Shown in pieces: positions 1-13,481 of a stretch of 64,000 bases of DNA. Both the position numbers and the translations under genes were made by a program. Source of the stretch: Phocoena phocoena (Eukaryota; Chordata; Mammalia; Artiodactyla; Phocoenidae); the NCBI RefSeq assembly GCF_963924675.1, contig NC_089230.1, positions 71,353,223-71,417,222 of the forward strand, given 5' to 3'. The notes under the pieces are model-generated. The model did no database searches and was not told the DNA's origin. It worked only from the letters and a program-made list of their open reading frames with translations. Numbering within the stretch: position 1 is the first letter of the stretch; each line of letters starts with the position of its first letter.

Positions 1-1258
1 AAGGCACTGACTCTCCAAGCGGGGAGAGTGTTGGTAAAGCATCTGGAATGGTGAACCCGAGGACCAGGATACGAAAATTGAGATGCATTTTAAATCGTTT
101 CCCAATCACACGGTGGACGATACTCTGGGTTTCCAATGCATGTTTTAGCTGGAGGAAGAATCCCTTGAACCTGGAGAGTTGGGACCCATGGAATGGGTAC
201 CATGCAGTATGACTTCAAAGGGTCTGCATTTGCTCACCGAAACTCACCAATGCTATCAGCCTGAAGTGTCCAGCCTTATGTCTCAACCAGCTCTGGGTGT
301 AGATGTGGTCAATCCCGGTTGCATCACATGCCCTGAGTGAATTATTTAAGAATTGCTCTCTATTTCACTGTCTTTGTGTTTTGTTTTCGAAATTTATTTT
401 GATAATGGGATTTATCGGATTTTCACTGCTGCGTTTCGGCCGCTCTACACACGCTTGATTCTCTTACGGAGACATATATATCCATGGGTTTTAAGATTCT
501 TCCTAGTCAGGTATATTCCTAGGCGTTGAATATGTGGTGTTGGGTCCATTTCGTTGAACATGGAGTAGGTCTTGTCTATTACATATTTGGCTTATGGAAA
601 GTTATCTGTGCTAATTTCAGTCTCTGGTTTTATGCAGCACCCCAAGGCACCTTTCCCCATAAGCAAGCACTAGTTGGTTTTCTAAATTTGAGACCCTGTT
701 CTGTTTTGTAATTCAGTTCATGTGTAGTCAAGTTTACATTCTGTGTATTAGTGATATCTTATGATGTTTCTTTTTCTGTGTGACGTAGTTCACGTAGAAT
801 CACCGTACGTGCATCCACTCACTATGCCGCTACAGGCCTGATGACACAGATTTCATTGCTGAGTGATATTGCATTGTACGTACGTGCCACAACTTCTTTA
901 TCCATTTTTTGCTTTCTGGGATATTTACCTGGTACTGTAGACGGGCTTCTTGGGAACACAGCCGTCCCAAACTTTGGGGTGGCTCTCTGTTTTTGATTTT
1001 AATTTCCCTAAGGAATAGGACCATAAGTGCAATTGCCATAGGCTGTGTTGCTTTATTTCTTACGTGTTTCAGGAAACACCATACACTTCTCCAGGGTGGC
1101 TGTTGGCAATTTACATCCTGCCAATCAGCATAACAAGGCACCCTGTTCTCCATATCCTGTCCTACCTTTCTGGATTTTACACTTTTTTCAGATGGCTCTC
1201 TTGCCCGGGAGGCAGTGAGACTTCATTGTAGTGCAGATTTCTTTACAGGCTTGCTTGG
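1..1258 (+). repeat. Unit U0, partial (left edge)
   Basis: The window opens about 488 bases into a unit, so the palindrome of this copy lies off the left edge. It carries the cgtttcggccgc allele, gttgggtcc, an unusual ttgaacatgg where other units have ttgagcaagg, and haplotype A in the segment before the next palindrome (aactttggggtggctctc, gcaattgcc, tttatttc). Confidence 0.97.
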
Positions 1259-3003
1259 TTGGCCAAAAAGGGCGTATGCGTTTTTTCCTGAATATATTCA
1301 GGAAAAAACGCATACTCCTTTTTTGGCCAAGTGCATCATTGTCGAATTTCTGCCTCTTTTCCTATGCTTTCAGGGCAATTCCAGTCTACCCCCTTCAATC
1401 ATTTTCCTGAAATTCTGCCCTGCTTTCAAGTCCCCTTCACAGGCTTACTTCAATACAATTTTGGAAGATAGCTGTCATTTATAACTCTGCAGGTTTGTGA
1501 ATTACAGTGCCCCTGAGCTCCTTTCTTCAACTCGCTTTCTTGTGAGCTGGGCACAATACCGCAGGATTGCTTCAGGCCCTAATCTGTTTCCGGCAGGGCA
1601 CACTGAGCCTTTGTTTAATTCCTCTTCCTGGTGGGCAATGAGCATTACATTTGCCCGTGCAGACACCTACAGCTAGTCTCTCATTGGTTCTCCCTATTCC
1701 TGTTCATCTTGCACAGAAATTGCAAGCTGTGCCAAAGAGGAGGTTAAAGGCACTGACTCTCCAAGCGGGGAGAGTGTTAGTAAAGCATCTGGAATGGTGA
1801 ACCCGAGGACCAGCATACGAAAACTGAGATACATTTTAAATCGTTTCCCAATCACACGGTGGATGATACTCTGAGTTTCCCGTGCATGTTTTAGCTGGAG
1901 GAAGAATCCCTTGAACCTGAAGAGTTGGGATCCTTGGAATGGGTACCATGCAGTATGATTCAAAGGGTCTGCATTTGCTCACCGAAACTCACCAATGCTA
2001 TCAGCCTGAAGTATCCAGCCTTATGTCTCAACCAGCTCTGGGTGTAGATGTGGTCAATCCCGGTTGCATCACATGCCCTGAGTGAATTATTTAAGAATTG
2101 CTCTCTATTTCACTGTCTTTGTGTTTTGTTTTCGAAATTTATTTTGATAATGGGATTTATCGGATTTTCAATGCTGCATTTCAGCCGCTGTACACACGCT
2201 TGATTCTCTTACGGAGACATATATATCCATGCGTTTTAACATTCTTCCTAGTCAGGTATATTCCTAGGCGTTGAATATGTGGTGTTGGGTCCATTTCGTT
2301 GAGCAAGGAGTAGGTCTTGTCTATTAAAATTTGACTTATGGAAAGTTATCTGTGCTAATTTCAGTCTCTGCTTTTACGCAGCACCCCAAGGCACCTTTTC
2401 CCATAAGCAAGCACTAGTTGGTTTTCTAAATTTGAGACCATGTTCTGTTTTGTAATTCAGTTCATGTGTAGTCAAGTTTACATTCCGTGTATTAGTGATA
2501 TCTTATGATGTTTCTTTTTCTGTGTGACGTAGTTCACGTAGAATCACCGTACCTGCATCCACTCACTATGCCGCTACGGGCCTGATGACACAGATTTCAT
2601 TGCTGAGTGATATTGCATTGTACGTACGTGCCACAACTTCTTTATCCATTTTTTGCTTTCTGGGATATATACTTGGCACTGTAGACGAGCTTCTTGGGAA
2701 CACAGCCGTCCCAAACATTGGGGTGGCTCTCTGTTTTTGATTTTAATTTCCCTAAGCTATAGTACCATAAGTTGAAGTGCCATATACTGTGTTGCTTTGT
2801 TTCTTACATGTTTCAGGAAACACCATACACTTCTTCAGGGTGGCAGTTGGCAATTTACATTCTGCCAATCAGCATAACAAGGCTCCCTGTTCTCCATATC
2901 CTGTCCTACCTTTCTGGATTTTACACTTTTTTCAGATGGCCCTTTTGCCCGGGGGGCAGTGAGACTTCATTGTAGTGCAGATTTCTTTTACAGGCTTGCT
3001 TAG
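1259..3003 (+). repeat. Unit U1, 1745 bp
   Basis: Its palindrome (1259-1330) has two arm mismatches. The unit is short because tgacttcaaag has lost a base near 1957 and the tacatatttgg stretch near 2330 is altered. The CpG-rich site reads catttcagccgc, a private allele. The segment near 2720-2810 is a mosaic: A-like gtggctctc followed by B-like gaagtgcc and tttgtttc. Confidence 0.97.
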
Positions 3004-4750
3004 TTGGCCAAAAAGGGCGTATGCGTTTTTTCCTGAATATATTCAGGAAAAAACGCATACGCACTTTTCGGCCAAGTGCATCATTGTCGACGTTCTGCCT
3101 CTTTTCCTATGCTTTCAGGGTAATTCCAGTCTACCGCCTACAATCGTTTTCCTGAAATTCTGCCCCGCTTTCAAGGCCCCTTCGCAGGCTTACTTCAATA
3201 TATTTTTGGAGGATAGCTGTCATTTATAACTCTGCAGGTTTGTGAATTACAGTGCCCCTGAGCTCCTTTCTTCAACTCGCTTTCTTGTGAGCTGGGCACA
3301 AAACCGCAGGATTGCTTCAGGCCCTAATCTGTTTCCACCAGGGCACACTGAGCCTTTGTTTAATTCCTCTTCCTGGTGGGCAATGAGCGTTACATTTGCC
3401 CGTGCAGACACCTACAGCTAGTCTCTCTTTGGTTCTCCCTATTCCTGTTCATCTTGCACAGAAATTGCAAGCTGTGCCAAAGAGGAGGTTAAAGGCACTG
3501 ACTCTCCAAGCGGGGAGAGTGTTAGTAAAGCATCTGGAATGGTGAACCCGAGGAGCAGGATACGAAAACTGAGATGCATTTTAAATCGTTTCCCAATCAC
3601 ACGGTGGATGATACTCTGGGTTTCCCATGCATGTTTTAGCTAGAGGAAGAATCCCTTGAACCTGGAGAGTTGGGACCCATGGAATGGGTACCATGCAGTA
3701 TGCCTTCAAAGGGTCTGCATTTGCTCACCGAAACTCACCAATGCTATCAGCCTGAAGTGTCCAGCCTTATGTCTCAACCAGCTCTGGGTGTAGATGTGGT
3801 CAATCCCGGTTGCATCACATGCCCTGAGTGAATTATTTAAGAATTGCTCTCTATTTCACTGTCTTTGTGTTTTGTTTTCGAAATTTATTTTGATAATGGG
3901 ATTTATCGGATTTTCACTGCTGCGTTTCGGCCGCTGTACACACTCTTGATTCTCTTACGGAGACATATATATCCATGGGTTTTAAGATTCTTCCTAGTTA
4001 GGTATATTCCTAGGCGTTGAATATGTGGTGTTGGGTCCATTTCGTTGAGCAAGGAGTAGGTCTTGTCTATTACATATTTGGCTTATGGAAAGTTATCTGT
4101 GCTAATTTCAGTCTCTGGTTTTATGCATCACCCCAACGCACCTTTCCCCATAAGCAAGCACTAGTTGGTTTTCTAAATTTGAGACCCTGTTCTGTTTTGT
4201 AATTCAGTTCATGTGTAGTCAGGTTTACATTCCGTGTATTAGTGATATCTTATGATGTTTCTTTTTCTGTTTGACGTAGTTCACGTAGAATCACCGTACC
4301 TGCATGAACTCGCTATGCCGCTACGGGCCTGATGACACAGATTTCATTGCTGAGTGATATTGCATTGTACGTACGTGCCACAACTTCTTAATCCATTTTT
4401 TGCTTTCTGGGATATTTACCTGATACTGTAGACGAGCTTCTTGTGAACACAGCCGTCCCAAATATTGGGGTGGCTGTCTGTTTTTGATTTTAATTTCCGT
4501 AAGCTATAGGACCATAAGTGGAAGTGCCATAGGCTGTGTTGCTTTGTTTCTTACGTGTTTCAGGAAACACCATACACTTCTCCAGGGTGGCTGCTGGCAA
4601 TTTACATCCTGCCAATCAGCATAGCAAGGCTCCCTGTTCTCCTTATCCTGTCCTATCTTTCTGGATTTTACACTTTTTTCAGATGGCCCTTTTGCCTGGG
4701 GGGCAGTCAGACTTCATTGTAGTGCAGATTTCCTTTACAGGCTTGCTTGG
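3004..4750 (+). repeat. Unit U2, 1747 bp
   Basis: The palindrome (3004-3075) has two mismatches, both in the right arm, one being the C-to-A change at arm position 13. Private variants include gaggagcagg near 3553 and tgcatgaactcgc near 4302. It has tgcatcaccccaacgc, a form seen again in U10. The upstream segment is haplotype B. Confidence 0.97.
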
Positions 4751-6497
4751 TTGGCCATAAAGGGCGTATGCGTTTTTTCCTGAATATATTCAGGAAAAAA
4801 CGCATAGGCACTTTTTGGCCAAGTGCATCATTTTCGACGTTCTGCCTCTTTTCCTATGCTTTCAGGGCAATTCCAGTCTACCCCCTGCAATCGTTTTCCT
4901 GAAATTCTGCCCCGCTTTCAAGTCCCCTTCGCAGGCTTACTTCAATATATTTTTGGAGGATAGCTGTCATTTATAACTCTGCAAGTTTGTGAATTACAGT
5001 GCCCCTGAGCTCCTTTCTTCAACTCGCTTTCTTGTGAGCTGGGCACAAAACCGCAGGATTGCTTCAGGCCCTAATCTGTTTCCGGCAGGGCACGCTGAGC
5101 CTTTGTTTAATTCCTCTTCCTGGTGGGCAATGAGCGTTACATTTGCCCGTGCAGACACCTACAGCTAGTCTCTCATTGGTTCTCCCTATTCTTGTTCATC
5201 TTGCACAGAAATTGCAAGCTGTGCCAAAGAGGAGGTTAAAGGCACTGACTCTCCAAGCGGGGAGAGTGTTAGTAAAGCATCTGGAATGGTGAACCCGAGG
5301 ACCAGGATACGAAAACTGAGATGCATTTTAAATCGTTTCCCAATCACACGGTGGACGATACTCTGGGTTTCCCATGCATGTTTTAGCTGGAGGAAGAATC
5401 CCATGAACCTGGAGAGTTGGGACCCATGGAATGGGTAGCATGCAGTATGACTTCAAGGGGTCTGCATTTGCTCACCGAAACTCACCAATGCGATCAGCCT
5501 GAAGTGTCCAGCCTTATGTCTCAACCAGCTCTGGGTGTAGATGTGGTCAATCCCGGTTGCATCACATGCCCTGAGTGAATTATTTAAGAATTGCTCTCTA
5601 TTTCACTGTCTTTGTGTTTTGTTTTTGAAATTTATTTTGATAATGGGATTTATCGGATTTTCACTGCTGCGTTTATGCCGCTGTACACACGCTTGATTCT
5701 CTTACGGAGACATATAAATCCCTGGGTTTTAAGATTCTTCCTAGTCAGGTATATTCCTAGGCGTTGAATATGTGGTGTTGAGTCCATTTCGTTGAGCAAG
5801 GAGTAGGTCTTGTCTATTACATATTTGGCTTATGGAATGTTATCTGTGCTAATTTCAGTCTCTGGTTTTATGCAGCACCCCAAGGCACCTTTCCCCATAA
5901 GCAAGCACTAGTTGGTTTTCTAAATTTGAGATCCTGTTCTGTTTTGTAATTCAGTTCATGTGTAGTCAAGTTTACATTCCGTGTATTAGTGATATCTTAT
6001 GATGTTTCTTTTTCTGTGTGACGTAGTTCACGTAGAATCACCGTACCTGCATCCACTCACTATGCCGCTACGGGCCTGATGACACAGATTTCATTGCTAA
6101 GTGATATGGCATTGCACCTACGTGCCACAACTTCTTTATCCATTTTTTGCTTTCTGGGATATTTACCTGGTACTCTAGACGAACTTCTTGGGAACACATT
6201 CGTCCCAAACTTTGGGGTGGCTCTCTGTTTTTGATTTTAATTTCCCTAAGCAATAGGACCCTAATTGCAATTGACATAGGCTGTGTTGCTTTATTTCTTA
6301 CGTGTTTCAGGAAACACCATACACTTCTCCTGGGTGGCTGTTCGCAATTTACATCCTGCCAATCAGCATAACAAGGCTCCCTGTTCTCCATATCCTGTCC
6401 TAGCTTTCTGGATTTTACACTTTTTTCAGATGGCCCTTTTGCCCGGGGGGCAGTGAGATTTCATTGTAGTGCAGATTTCCTTTACAGGCTTGCTTGG
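4751..6497 (+). repeat. Unit U3, 1747 bp
   Basis: The palindrome (4751-4822) has three mismatches. The CpG-rich site reads cgtttatgccgc, an allele shared with U4, U7, U11, U14 and U19. It has aatcccatgaacc near 5397 and gttgagtcc, and ends in haplotype A with private changes such as cattcgtccc near 6198 and aattgacatagg near 6269. Confidence 0.97.
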
Positions 6498-8244
6498 TTG
6501 GCCAAAAATGCGTATGCGTTTTTTCCTGAATATATTCAGAAAAAAACGCATACGCCCTTTTTGGCCAAGTGCATCATTGTCGACGTTGTGCCTATTTTCC
6601 TATGCTTTCAGGGCAATTCCAGTCTACCCCCTGCAATAATTTTCCTGAAATTCTGCCCGGCTTTCAAGTCCCCTTCGCAGGCTTACTTCAATATATTTTT
6701 GGACGATAGCTGTCATTTATAACTCGGCAGGTTTGTGAATTACAGTGCCCCTGAGCTCCTTTCTTCAACTCGCTTTCTTGTGAGCTGGGCACAAAACCGC
6801 AGGATTGCTTCAGGCCCTAATCTGTTTCCAGCAGGGCACACTGAGCCTTTGTTTAATTCCTTTTCCTGGTGGGCAATGAGCCTTACATTTGCCCGTGCAG
6901 ACACCTACAGCTAGTCTCTCATTGGTTCTCCCTATTCCTGTTCATCTTGCACAGAAATTGCAAGCTGTGCCAAAGAGGAGGTTAAAGGCACTGACTCTCC
7001 AAGCGGGGAGAGTGTTAGTAAAGCATCTGGAATGGTGAACCCGAGGACCAGGATACGAAAACTGAGATGCATTTTAAATCATTTCCCAATCACACTGTGG
7101 ACGATACTCTGGGTTTCCCATGCATGTTTTAACTGGAGGAAGAATCCCTTGAACCTGGAGAGTTGGGACCCATGGAATGAGTACCATGCAGAATGACTTC
7201 AAAGGGTCTGCATTTGCTCACTGAAACTCACCAATGCTATCAGCCTGAAGTGTCCAGCCTTATGTCTCAACCAGCTCTGTATGTAGATGTGTTAAATCCC
7301 GGTTGCATCACATGCCCTGAGTGAATTATTTAAGAATTGCTCTCTATTTCACTGTCTTTGTGTTTTGTTTTTGAAATTTATTTTGATAATGGGATTTCTC
7401 GGATTTTCACTGCTGCGTTTATGCCGCTGTACACACGCTTGATTCTCTTACGGAGACATATAAATCCATGGGTTTTAAGATTCTTCCTAGTCAGGTGTAT
7501 TCCTACGCGTTGAATATGTTGGGTTGAGTCCATTTCGTTGAGCAAGGAGTAGGTCTTGTCTATTACATATTTGGCTGATGGAATGTTATCTGTGCTAATT
7601 TCAGTCTCTGGTTTTATGCAGCACCCCAAGGCACCTTTCCCCATAAGCAAGCACTAGTTGGTTTTCTAAATTTGATACCCTGTTCTGTTTTGTAATTCAG
7701 TTCATGTGTAGTCAAGTTTACATTCCGTGTGTTAGTGATATCTTATGATATTTCTTTTTCGGTGTGACGTAGTTCACGTAGAATCACCGTACCTGCATCC
7801 ACTCACTATGCCGCTACGGGCCTGATGACACAGATTTCATTGCTGAGTGATATTGCATTGCACGTACGTGCCACAACTTCTTTATCCATTTTTTGCTTTC
7901 TGGGATATTTACCTGATACTGTAGACGGGCTTCTTGGGAACACAGCCGTCCCAAACTTTGGGGTGGCTCTCTGTTTTTGATTTTAATTTCCCTAAGCAAT
8001 AGGACGATAATTGCAATTGCCATAGGCTGTGTTGCTTTATTTCTTACGTGTTTCAGGAAACACCATACACTTCTCCAGGGTGGCTGTTCACAATTTACAT
8101 CCTGCCCATCAGCATAACAAGGCTCCCTGTTCTCCATATCCTGTCCTACCTTTCTGGATTTTACACTTTTTTCAGATGGCCCTTTTGCCCGGGGGGGCAG
8201 TGAGATTTCGTTGTAGTGCAGATTTCCTTTACAGGCTTGCTTGG
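6498..8244 (+). repeat. Unit U4, 1747 bp; holds the left end of the 5237-bp duplication
   Basis: The palindrome (6498-6568) is 71 bp: the left arm has lost a base and reads aaaaatgcg. A G7 run near 8190 restores the overall length to 1747. From 6973 onward the unit is copied almost exactly in U7: aaatcatttccc, cacactgtgg, ttttaactgg, aatgagtacc and gtgttaaatccc all recur there. Confidence 0.97.
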
Positions 8245-9991
8245 TTGGCCAAAAAGGGCATATGCGTTTTTTCCTGAATATATTCAGGAAAAAACGCATA
8301 CGCCCTTTTTGGCCAAGTGCATCATTGTCGACGTTGTGCCTCTTTTCCTATGCTTTCAGGGCAATTCCAGTCTACCCCCTGCAATCGTTTTCCTGAAATT
8401 CTGCCCCATTTTCAAGTCCCCTTCGCAGGCTTACTTCAAAATATTTTTGGAGGATAGCTGTCATTTATAACTCTGCAGGTTTGTGAATTACAGTGCCCCT
8501 GAGCTCCTTTCTTCAACTCGCTTTCTTGTGACCTGGGCACAAAACCGCACGATTGCTTCAGGCCCTAATCTGTTTCAAGCAGGGCACACTGAGCCTTTGG
8601 TTAATTCCTCTTCCTGGTGGGAAATGAGCGTTACATTTGCCCGTGCAGACACCTACAGCTAGTCTCTCATTGGTTCTCCCTATTCCTGTTCATCTTGCAC
8701 AGAAATTGCAAGCTGTGCCAAAGAGGAGGTTAAAGGCACTGACTCTCCAAGCGGGGAGAGTGTTAGTAAAGCATCTGGAATGGTGAACCCGAGGACCAGG
8801 ATACGAAAACTGAGATGCAATTTAAATCGTTTCCCAATCACACGGTGGACGATACTCTGGGTTTCCCATGCATGTTTTAGCTGGAGGAAGAATCCCTTGA
8901 ACCTGGAGAGTGGGGACCCATGGAATGGGTACCATGCAGTATGACTTCAAAGGGTCTGCATTTGCTCACCGAAACTCACCAATGCTATCAGCCTGAAGTG
9001 TCCAGCCTTATGTCTCAACCAGCTCTGGGTGTAGATGTGGTCAATCCCGTTTGCATCACATGCCCTGAGTGAATTATTTAAGAATTGCTCTCTATTTCAC
9101 TGTCTTTGTGTTTTGTTTTCGAAATTTATTTTGATAATGGGATTTATCGGATTTTCACTGCTGCGTTTCGGCCGCTGTACACACGCTTGATTCTCTTACG
9201 GAGACATATATATCCATGGGTTTTAAGATTCTTCCTAGTCAGGTATATTCCTAGGCGTTGAATATGTGGTGTTGAGTCCATTTCGTTGAGCAAGGTGTAG
9301 GTCTTTTCTATTACATATTTGGCTTATGGAAAGTTATCTGTGCTAATTTCAGTCTCTGGTTTTATGCAGCACCCCAAGGCACCTTTCCCCATAAGCAAGC
9401 ACTAGTTGGTTTTCTAAATTTGAGACCCTGTTCTGTTTTGTAATTCAGTTCATGTGTAGTCAAGTTTACATTCCGTGTATTAGTGATATCTTATGATGTT
9501 TCTTTTTCTGTGTGACGTAGTTCACGTAGAATCACCGTACCTGCATCCACTCACTATGCCGCTACGGGCCTGATGACACAGATTTCATTGCTGAGTGATA
9601 TTGCATTGTACGTACGTGCCACAACTTCTTTATCCATTTTTTGCTTTCTGGGATATTTACCTGATACTGTAGACGAGCTTCTTGTGAACACAGCCGTCCC
9701 AAATATTGGGGTGGCTGTCTGTTTTTGATTTTAATTTCCGTAAGCTATAGGACCATAAGTGGAAGTGCCATAGGCTGTGTTGCTTTGTTTCTTACGTGTT
9801 TCAGGAAACACCATACACTTCTCCAGGGTGGCTGCTGGCAATTTACATCCTGCCAATCAGCATAACAAGGCTCCCTTTTCTCCATATCCTGTCCTACCTT
9901 TCTGGATTTTACACTTTTTTCAGATGGCCCTTTTGCCCGGTGGGCAGTGAGATTTCATTGTAGTGCAGATTTCCTTTACAGGCTTGCTTGG
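8245..9991 (+). repeat. Unit U5, 1747 bp
   Basis: The palindrome (8245-8316) has one mismatch (left arm reads gggcatatg). Marker variants are gatgcaattt, gagagtgggg, cccgtttgc and aggtgtaggtctttt, all repeated in U8, its duplicate. The segment before the next palindrome is haplotype B, with the site allele cgtttcggccgc. Confidence 0.97.
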
Positions 9992-11734
9992 TTGGCCAAA
10001 AAGTGCGTATGCGTTTTTTCCTGAATATATTCAGGAAAAAACGCATACGCCCTTTTTGGCCAAGTGCATCATTGTCGACGTTGTGCCTCTTTTCCTATGC
10101 TTTCAGGGCAATTCCAGTCTACCCCCTGCAATCGTTTTCCTGAAATTTTGCCCCGGTTTCAAGTCCCCTTCGCAGGCTTACTTCAATATATTTTTGGAGG
10201 ATAGCTGTCATTTATAACTCTGCAGGTTTGTGAATTGCAGTGCCCCTGAGCTCATTTCTTCACCTCGCTTTCTTGTGAGTTGGGCACAAAGCCGCACGAT
10301 TGCTTCAGGCCCTAATCTGTTTCCAGCAGGGCACACTGAGCTTTTTCTAATTCCCCTTCCTGGTGGGCAATGAGCGTTACATTTGCCCGTGCAGACACCT
10401 ACATCTAGTCTCTCATTGGTTCTCCCTATTCCTGTTCATCTTGCACAGAAATTGCAAGCTGTGCCAAACAGGAGGTTATAGGCACTGACTCTCCAAGCGG
10501 GGAGAGTGTTAGTAAAGCATCTGAAATGGTGAACCCGAGGACCAGGATACAAAAGCTGAGATGCATTTTAAATCGTTTCCCAATCACACGGTGGACCATA
10601 CTCTGGGTTCCCCATGCATGTTTTAGCTGGAGGAATAATCCCTTGAACCTGGAGAGTTGGGACCCATGGAATGGGTACCATGCAGTATGACTTCAAAGGG
10701 TCTGCATTTGTTCACCGAACCTCACCAATGCTACCAGCCTGAAGGGTCCAGCCTTATGTCTCAACCAGCTCTGGGTGTAGATGTGGTCAATCCCGGAGCA
10801 TCACATGCCCTGAGTGAATTATTTAAGAATTGCTATCTATTTCACTGTCTTTGTGTTTTGTTTTCGAAATTTATTTTGATAATGGGATTTATCGGATTTT
10901 CACTGCTGCGTTTCGGCCGCTGTACACACGCTTGATTCTCTTACGGAAACATATATATCCATGGGTTTTAAGATTCTTCTTAGTCATGTATATTCCTAGG
11001 CGTTGAATATGTGGTGTTGGGTCTATTTCTTTGAGCAAGGGGTAGGTCTTGTCTATTATATATTTGGCTTATGGAAAGTTACCTGTGCTAATTTCAGTCT
11101 CTGGTTTTATGCAGCACCCCAACGCACCTTTCCCCGTAAGCAAGCACTAGTTGGTTTTCTAAATTTGAGACCTTGTTCTGTTTTGTAATTCAGTTCATGT
11201 GTAGTCAAGTTTACATTCCGTGTATCAGTGATATCTTATGATGTTTCTAGTTCTGTGTGATGTAGTTCACGTAGAATCACCGTACATGCATCAACTCACT
11301 AACCGCTATGGGCCTGATGACACAGATTCCATTGCTGAGTGATATCCCATTGTACGTACGTGCCACAACTTCTTTATCCATTTTTTGCTTTCTGGGATAT
11401 TTACCTGGTACTGTAGACGAGCTTCCTGTGAACACAGCCGTCCCAAACATTGGGGTGGCTGTCTGTTTTGATTTTAATTTCCCTAAGATATAGGACCATA
11501 AGTGCAAGTGCCATAGGCTGTGTTGCTTTATTTCTTACGTGTTTCAGGAAACACCATACACTTCTCCAGGGTGGCTGTTGGCAATTTACATCCTGCCAAT
11601 CAGCATAACAAGGCTCACTGTTCTCCATATCCTGCCATACCTTTCTGGATTTTCCACTATTTTCAGATGGCCCTTTTGCCACGGGGGCAGTGAGACTTCA
11701 TTGTAGTTCACATTTCCTTTACAGGCTTGCTTGG
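9992..11734 (+). repeat. Unit U6, 1743 bp, divergent
   Basis: The palindrome (9992-10063) has one mismatch, T at left-arm position 13. This is one of the most divergent unit types (repeated as U9): ctcatttcttcacctcgc, ttttctaattcccc, ggaggttata, cccggagcatc with a lost base, acggaaacat and catgcatcaactcactaacc. Its upstream segment is the rare haplotype C (aacattggggtggctgtctg, with a T run one base shorter, and gcaagtgcc). Confidence 0.97.
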
Positions 11735-13481
11735 TTGGCCAAAAGGTGCGTATGCCTTTTTTCCTGAATATATTCAGGAAAAAACGAATACGCACTTTTT
11801 GGGCAAGTGCATCATTGTCGACGTTCTGCCTCTTTTCCTATGCTTTCAAGGCAATTCCAGTCTACCCCCTGCAATCGTTTTCCTGAAATTCTGCCCCGCA
11901 TTCCGGTCCCCTTCGCAGGCTTACTTCAATATATTTTTGGAGGATAGCTGTCATCTATAACTCTGCAGGTTTGTGAATTACAGTGCCCCTGAGCTCCTTT
12001 CCTCAACTCGCTTTCTTGTGAGCTGGGCCCAAAACCGCAGGATTGCTTCAGGCTCTAATCTGTTTCCGGCAGGGCACGCTGAGCCATTGGTTAATTCCTC
12101 TTCCTGGTGGGAAATGAGCGTTACATTTGCCCGTGCAGACACCTACATCTAGTCTCTCATTGCTTCTCCTATTCCTGTTCATCTTGCACAGAAATTGCAA
12201 GCTGTGCCTAAGAGGAGGTTAAAGGCACTGACTCTCCAAGCGGGGAGAGTGTTAGTAAAGCATCTGGAATGGTGAACCCGAGGACCAGGATACGAAAACT
12301 GAGATGCATTTTAAATCATTTCCCAATCACACTGTGGACGATACTCTGGGTTTCCCATGCATGTTTTAACTGGAGGAAGAATCCCTTGAACCTGGAGAGT
12401 TGGGACCCATGGAATGAGTACCATGCAGAATGACTTCAAAGGGTCTGCATTTGCTCACTGAAACTCACCAATGCTATCAGCCTGAAGTGTCCAGCCTTAT
12501 GTCTCAACCAGCTCTGTATGTAGATGTGTTAAATCCCGGTTGCATCACATGCCCTGAGTGAATTATTTAAGAATTGCTCTCTATTTCACTGTCTTTGTGT
12601 TTTGTTTTTGAAATTTATTTTGATAATGGGATTTCTCGGATTTTCACTGCTGCGTTTATGCCGCTGTACACACGCTTGATTCTCTTACGGAGACATATAA
12701 ATCCATGGGTTTTAAGATTCTTCCTAGTCAGGTGTATTCCTTCGCGTTGAATATGTGGGGTTGAGTCCATTTCGTTGAGCAAGGAGTAGGTCTTGTCTAT
12801 TACATATTTGGCTGATGGAATGTTATCTGTGCTAATTTCAGTCTCTGGTTTTATGCAGCACCCCAAGGCACCTTTCCCCATAAGCAAGCACTAGTTGGTT
12901 TTCTAAATTTGATACCCTGTTCTGTTTTGTAATTCAGTTCATGTGTAGTCAAGTTTACATTCCGTGTGTTAGTGATATCTTATGATATTTCTTTTTCGGT
13001 GTGACGTAGTTCACGTAGAATCACCGTACCTGCATCCACTCACTATGCCGCTACGGGCCTGATGACACAGATTTCATTGCTGAGTGATATTGCATTGCAC
13101 GTACGTGCCACAACTTCTTTATCCATTTTTTGCTTTCTGGGATATTTACCTGATACTGTAGACGGGCTTCTTGGGAACACAGCCGTCCCAAACTTTGGGG
13201 TGGCTCTCTGTTTTTGATTTTAATTTCCCTAAGCAATAGGACGATAATTGCAATTGCCATAGGCTGTGTTGCTTTATTTCTTACGTGTTTCAGGAAACAC
13301 CATACACTTCTCCAGGGTGGCTGTTCACAATTTACATCCTGCCCATCAGCATAACAAGGCTCCCTGTTCTCCATATCCTGTCCTACCTTTCTGGATTTTA
13401 CACTTTTTTCAGATGGCCCTTTTGCCCGGGGGGGCAGTGAGATTTCGTTGTAGTGCAGATTTCCTTTACAGGCTTGCTTGG
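11735..13481 (+). repeat. Unit U7, 1747 bp; contains the duplication junction
   Basis: The palindrome (11735-11806) is the poorest of the array, with four arm mismatches, including outer-end damage (gggcaa). The G-to-T change at left position 13 is matched by C-to-A in the right arm. The first part, up to 12209, ends duplicate block one; from 12210 on it copies U4. Confidence 0.97.

Larger units (their letters stand above)
6973..12209 (+). repeat. Three-unit duplicated block, copy one (5237 bp)
   Basis: This stretch is repeated immediately at 12210-17446. Comparing the two by eye I find about a dozen single-base differences and no indel, so they are roughly 99.8 percent identical, whereas the three different units inside the block differ from each other far more. 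It behaves as a trimeric higher-order repeat present in two copies. Left-boundary evidence: before 6973 the sequences differ (attggttctccctatt against attgcttctcctatt). Confidence 0.92.

Noticed and set aside
1259..1330. Palindrome as a rho-independent terminator
   Set aside because: The stem is long and AT-rich with internal A and T tracts, there is no G+C stem with a U tail, and the setting is a vertebrate-type satellite, not a bacterial operon.
7814..8299. A 161-codon minus-strand frame, repeated at 13051-13536
   Set aside because: It runs through the palindrome and exists at full length only in two units that are duplicates of each other. Other units break it with stops, so it is a chance opening in one haplotype.
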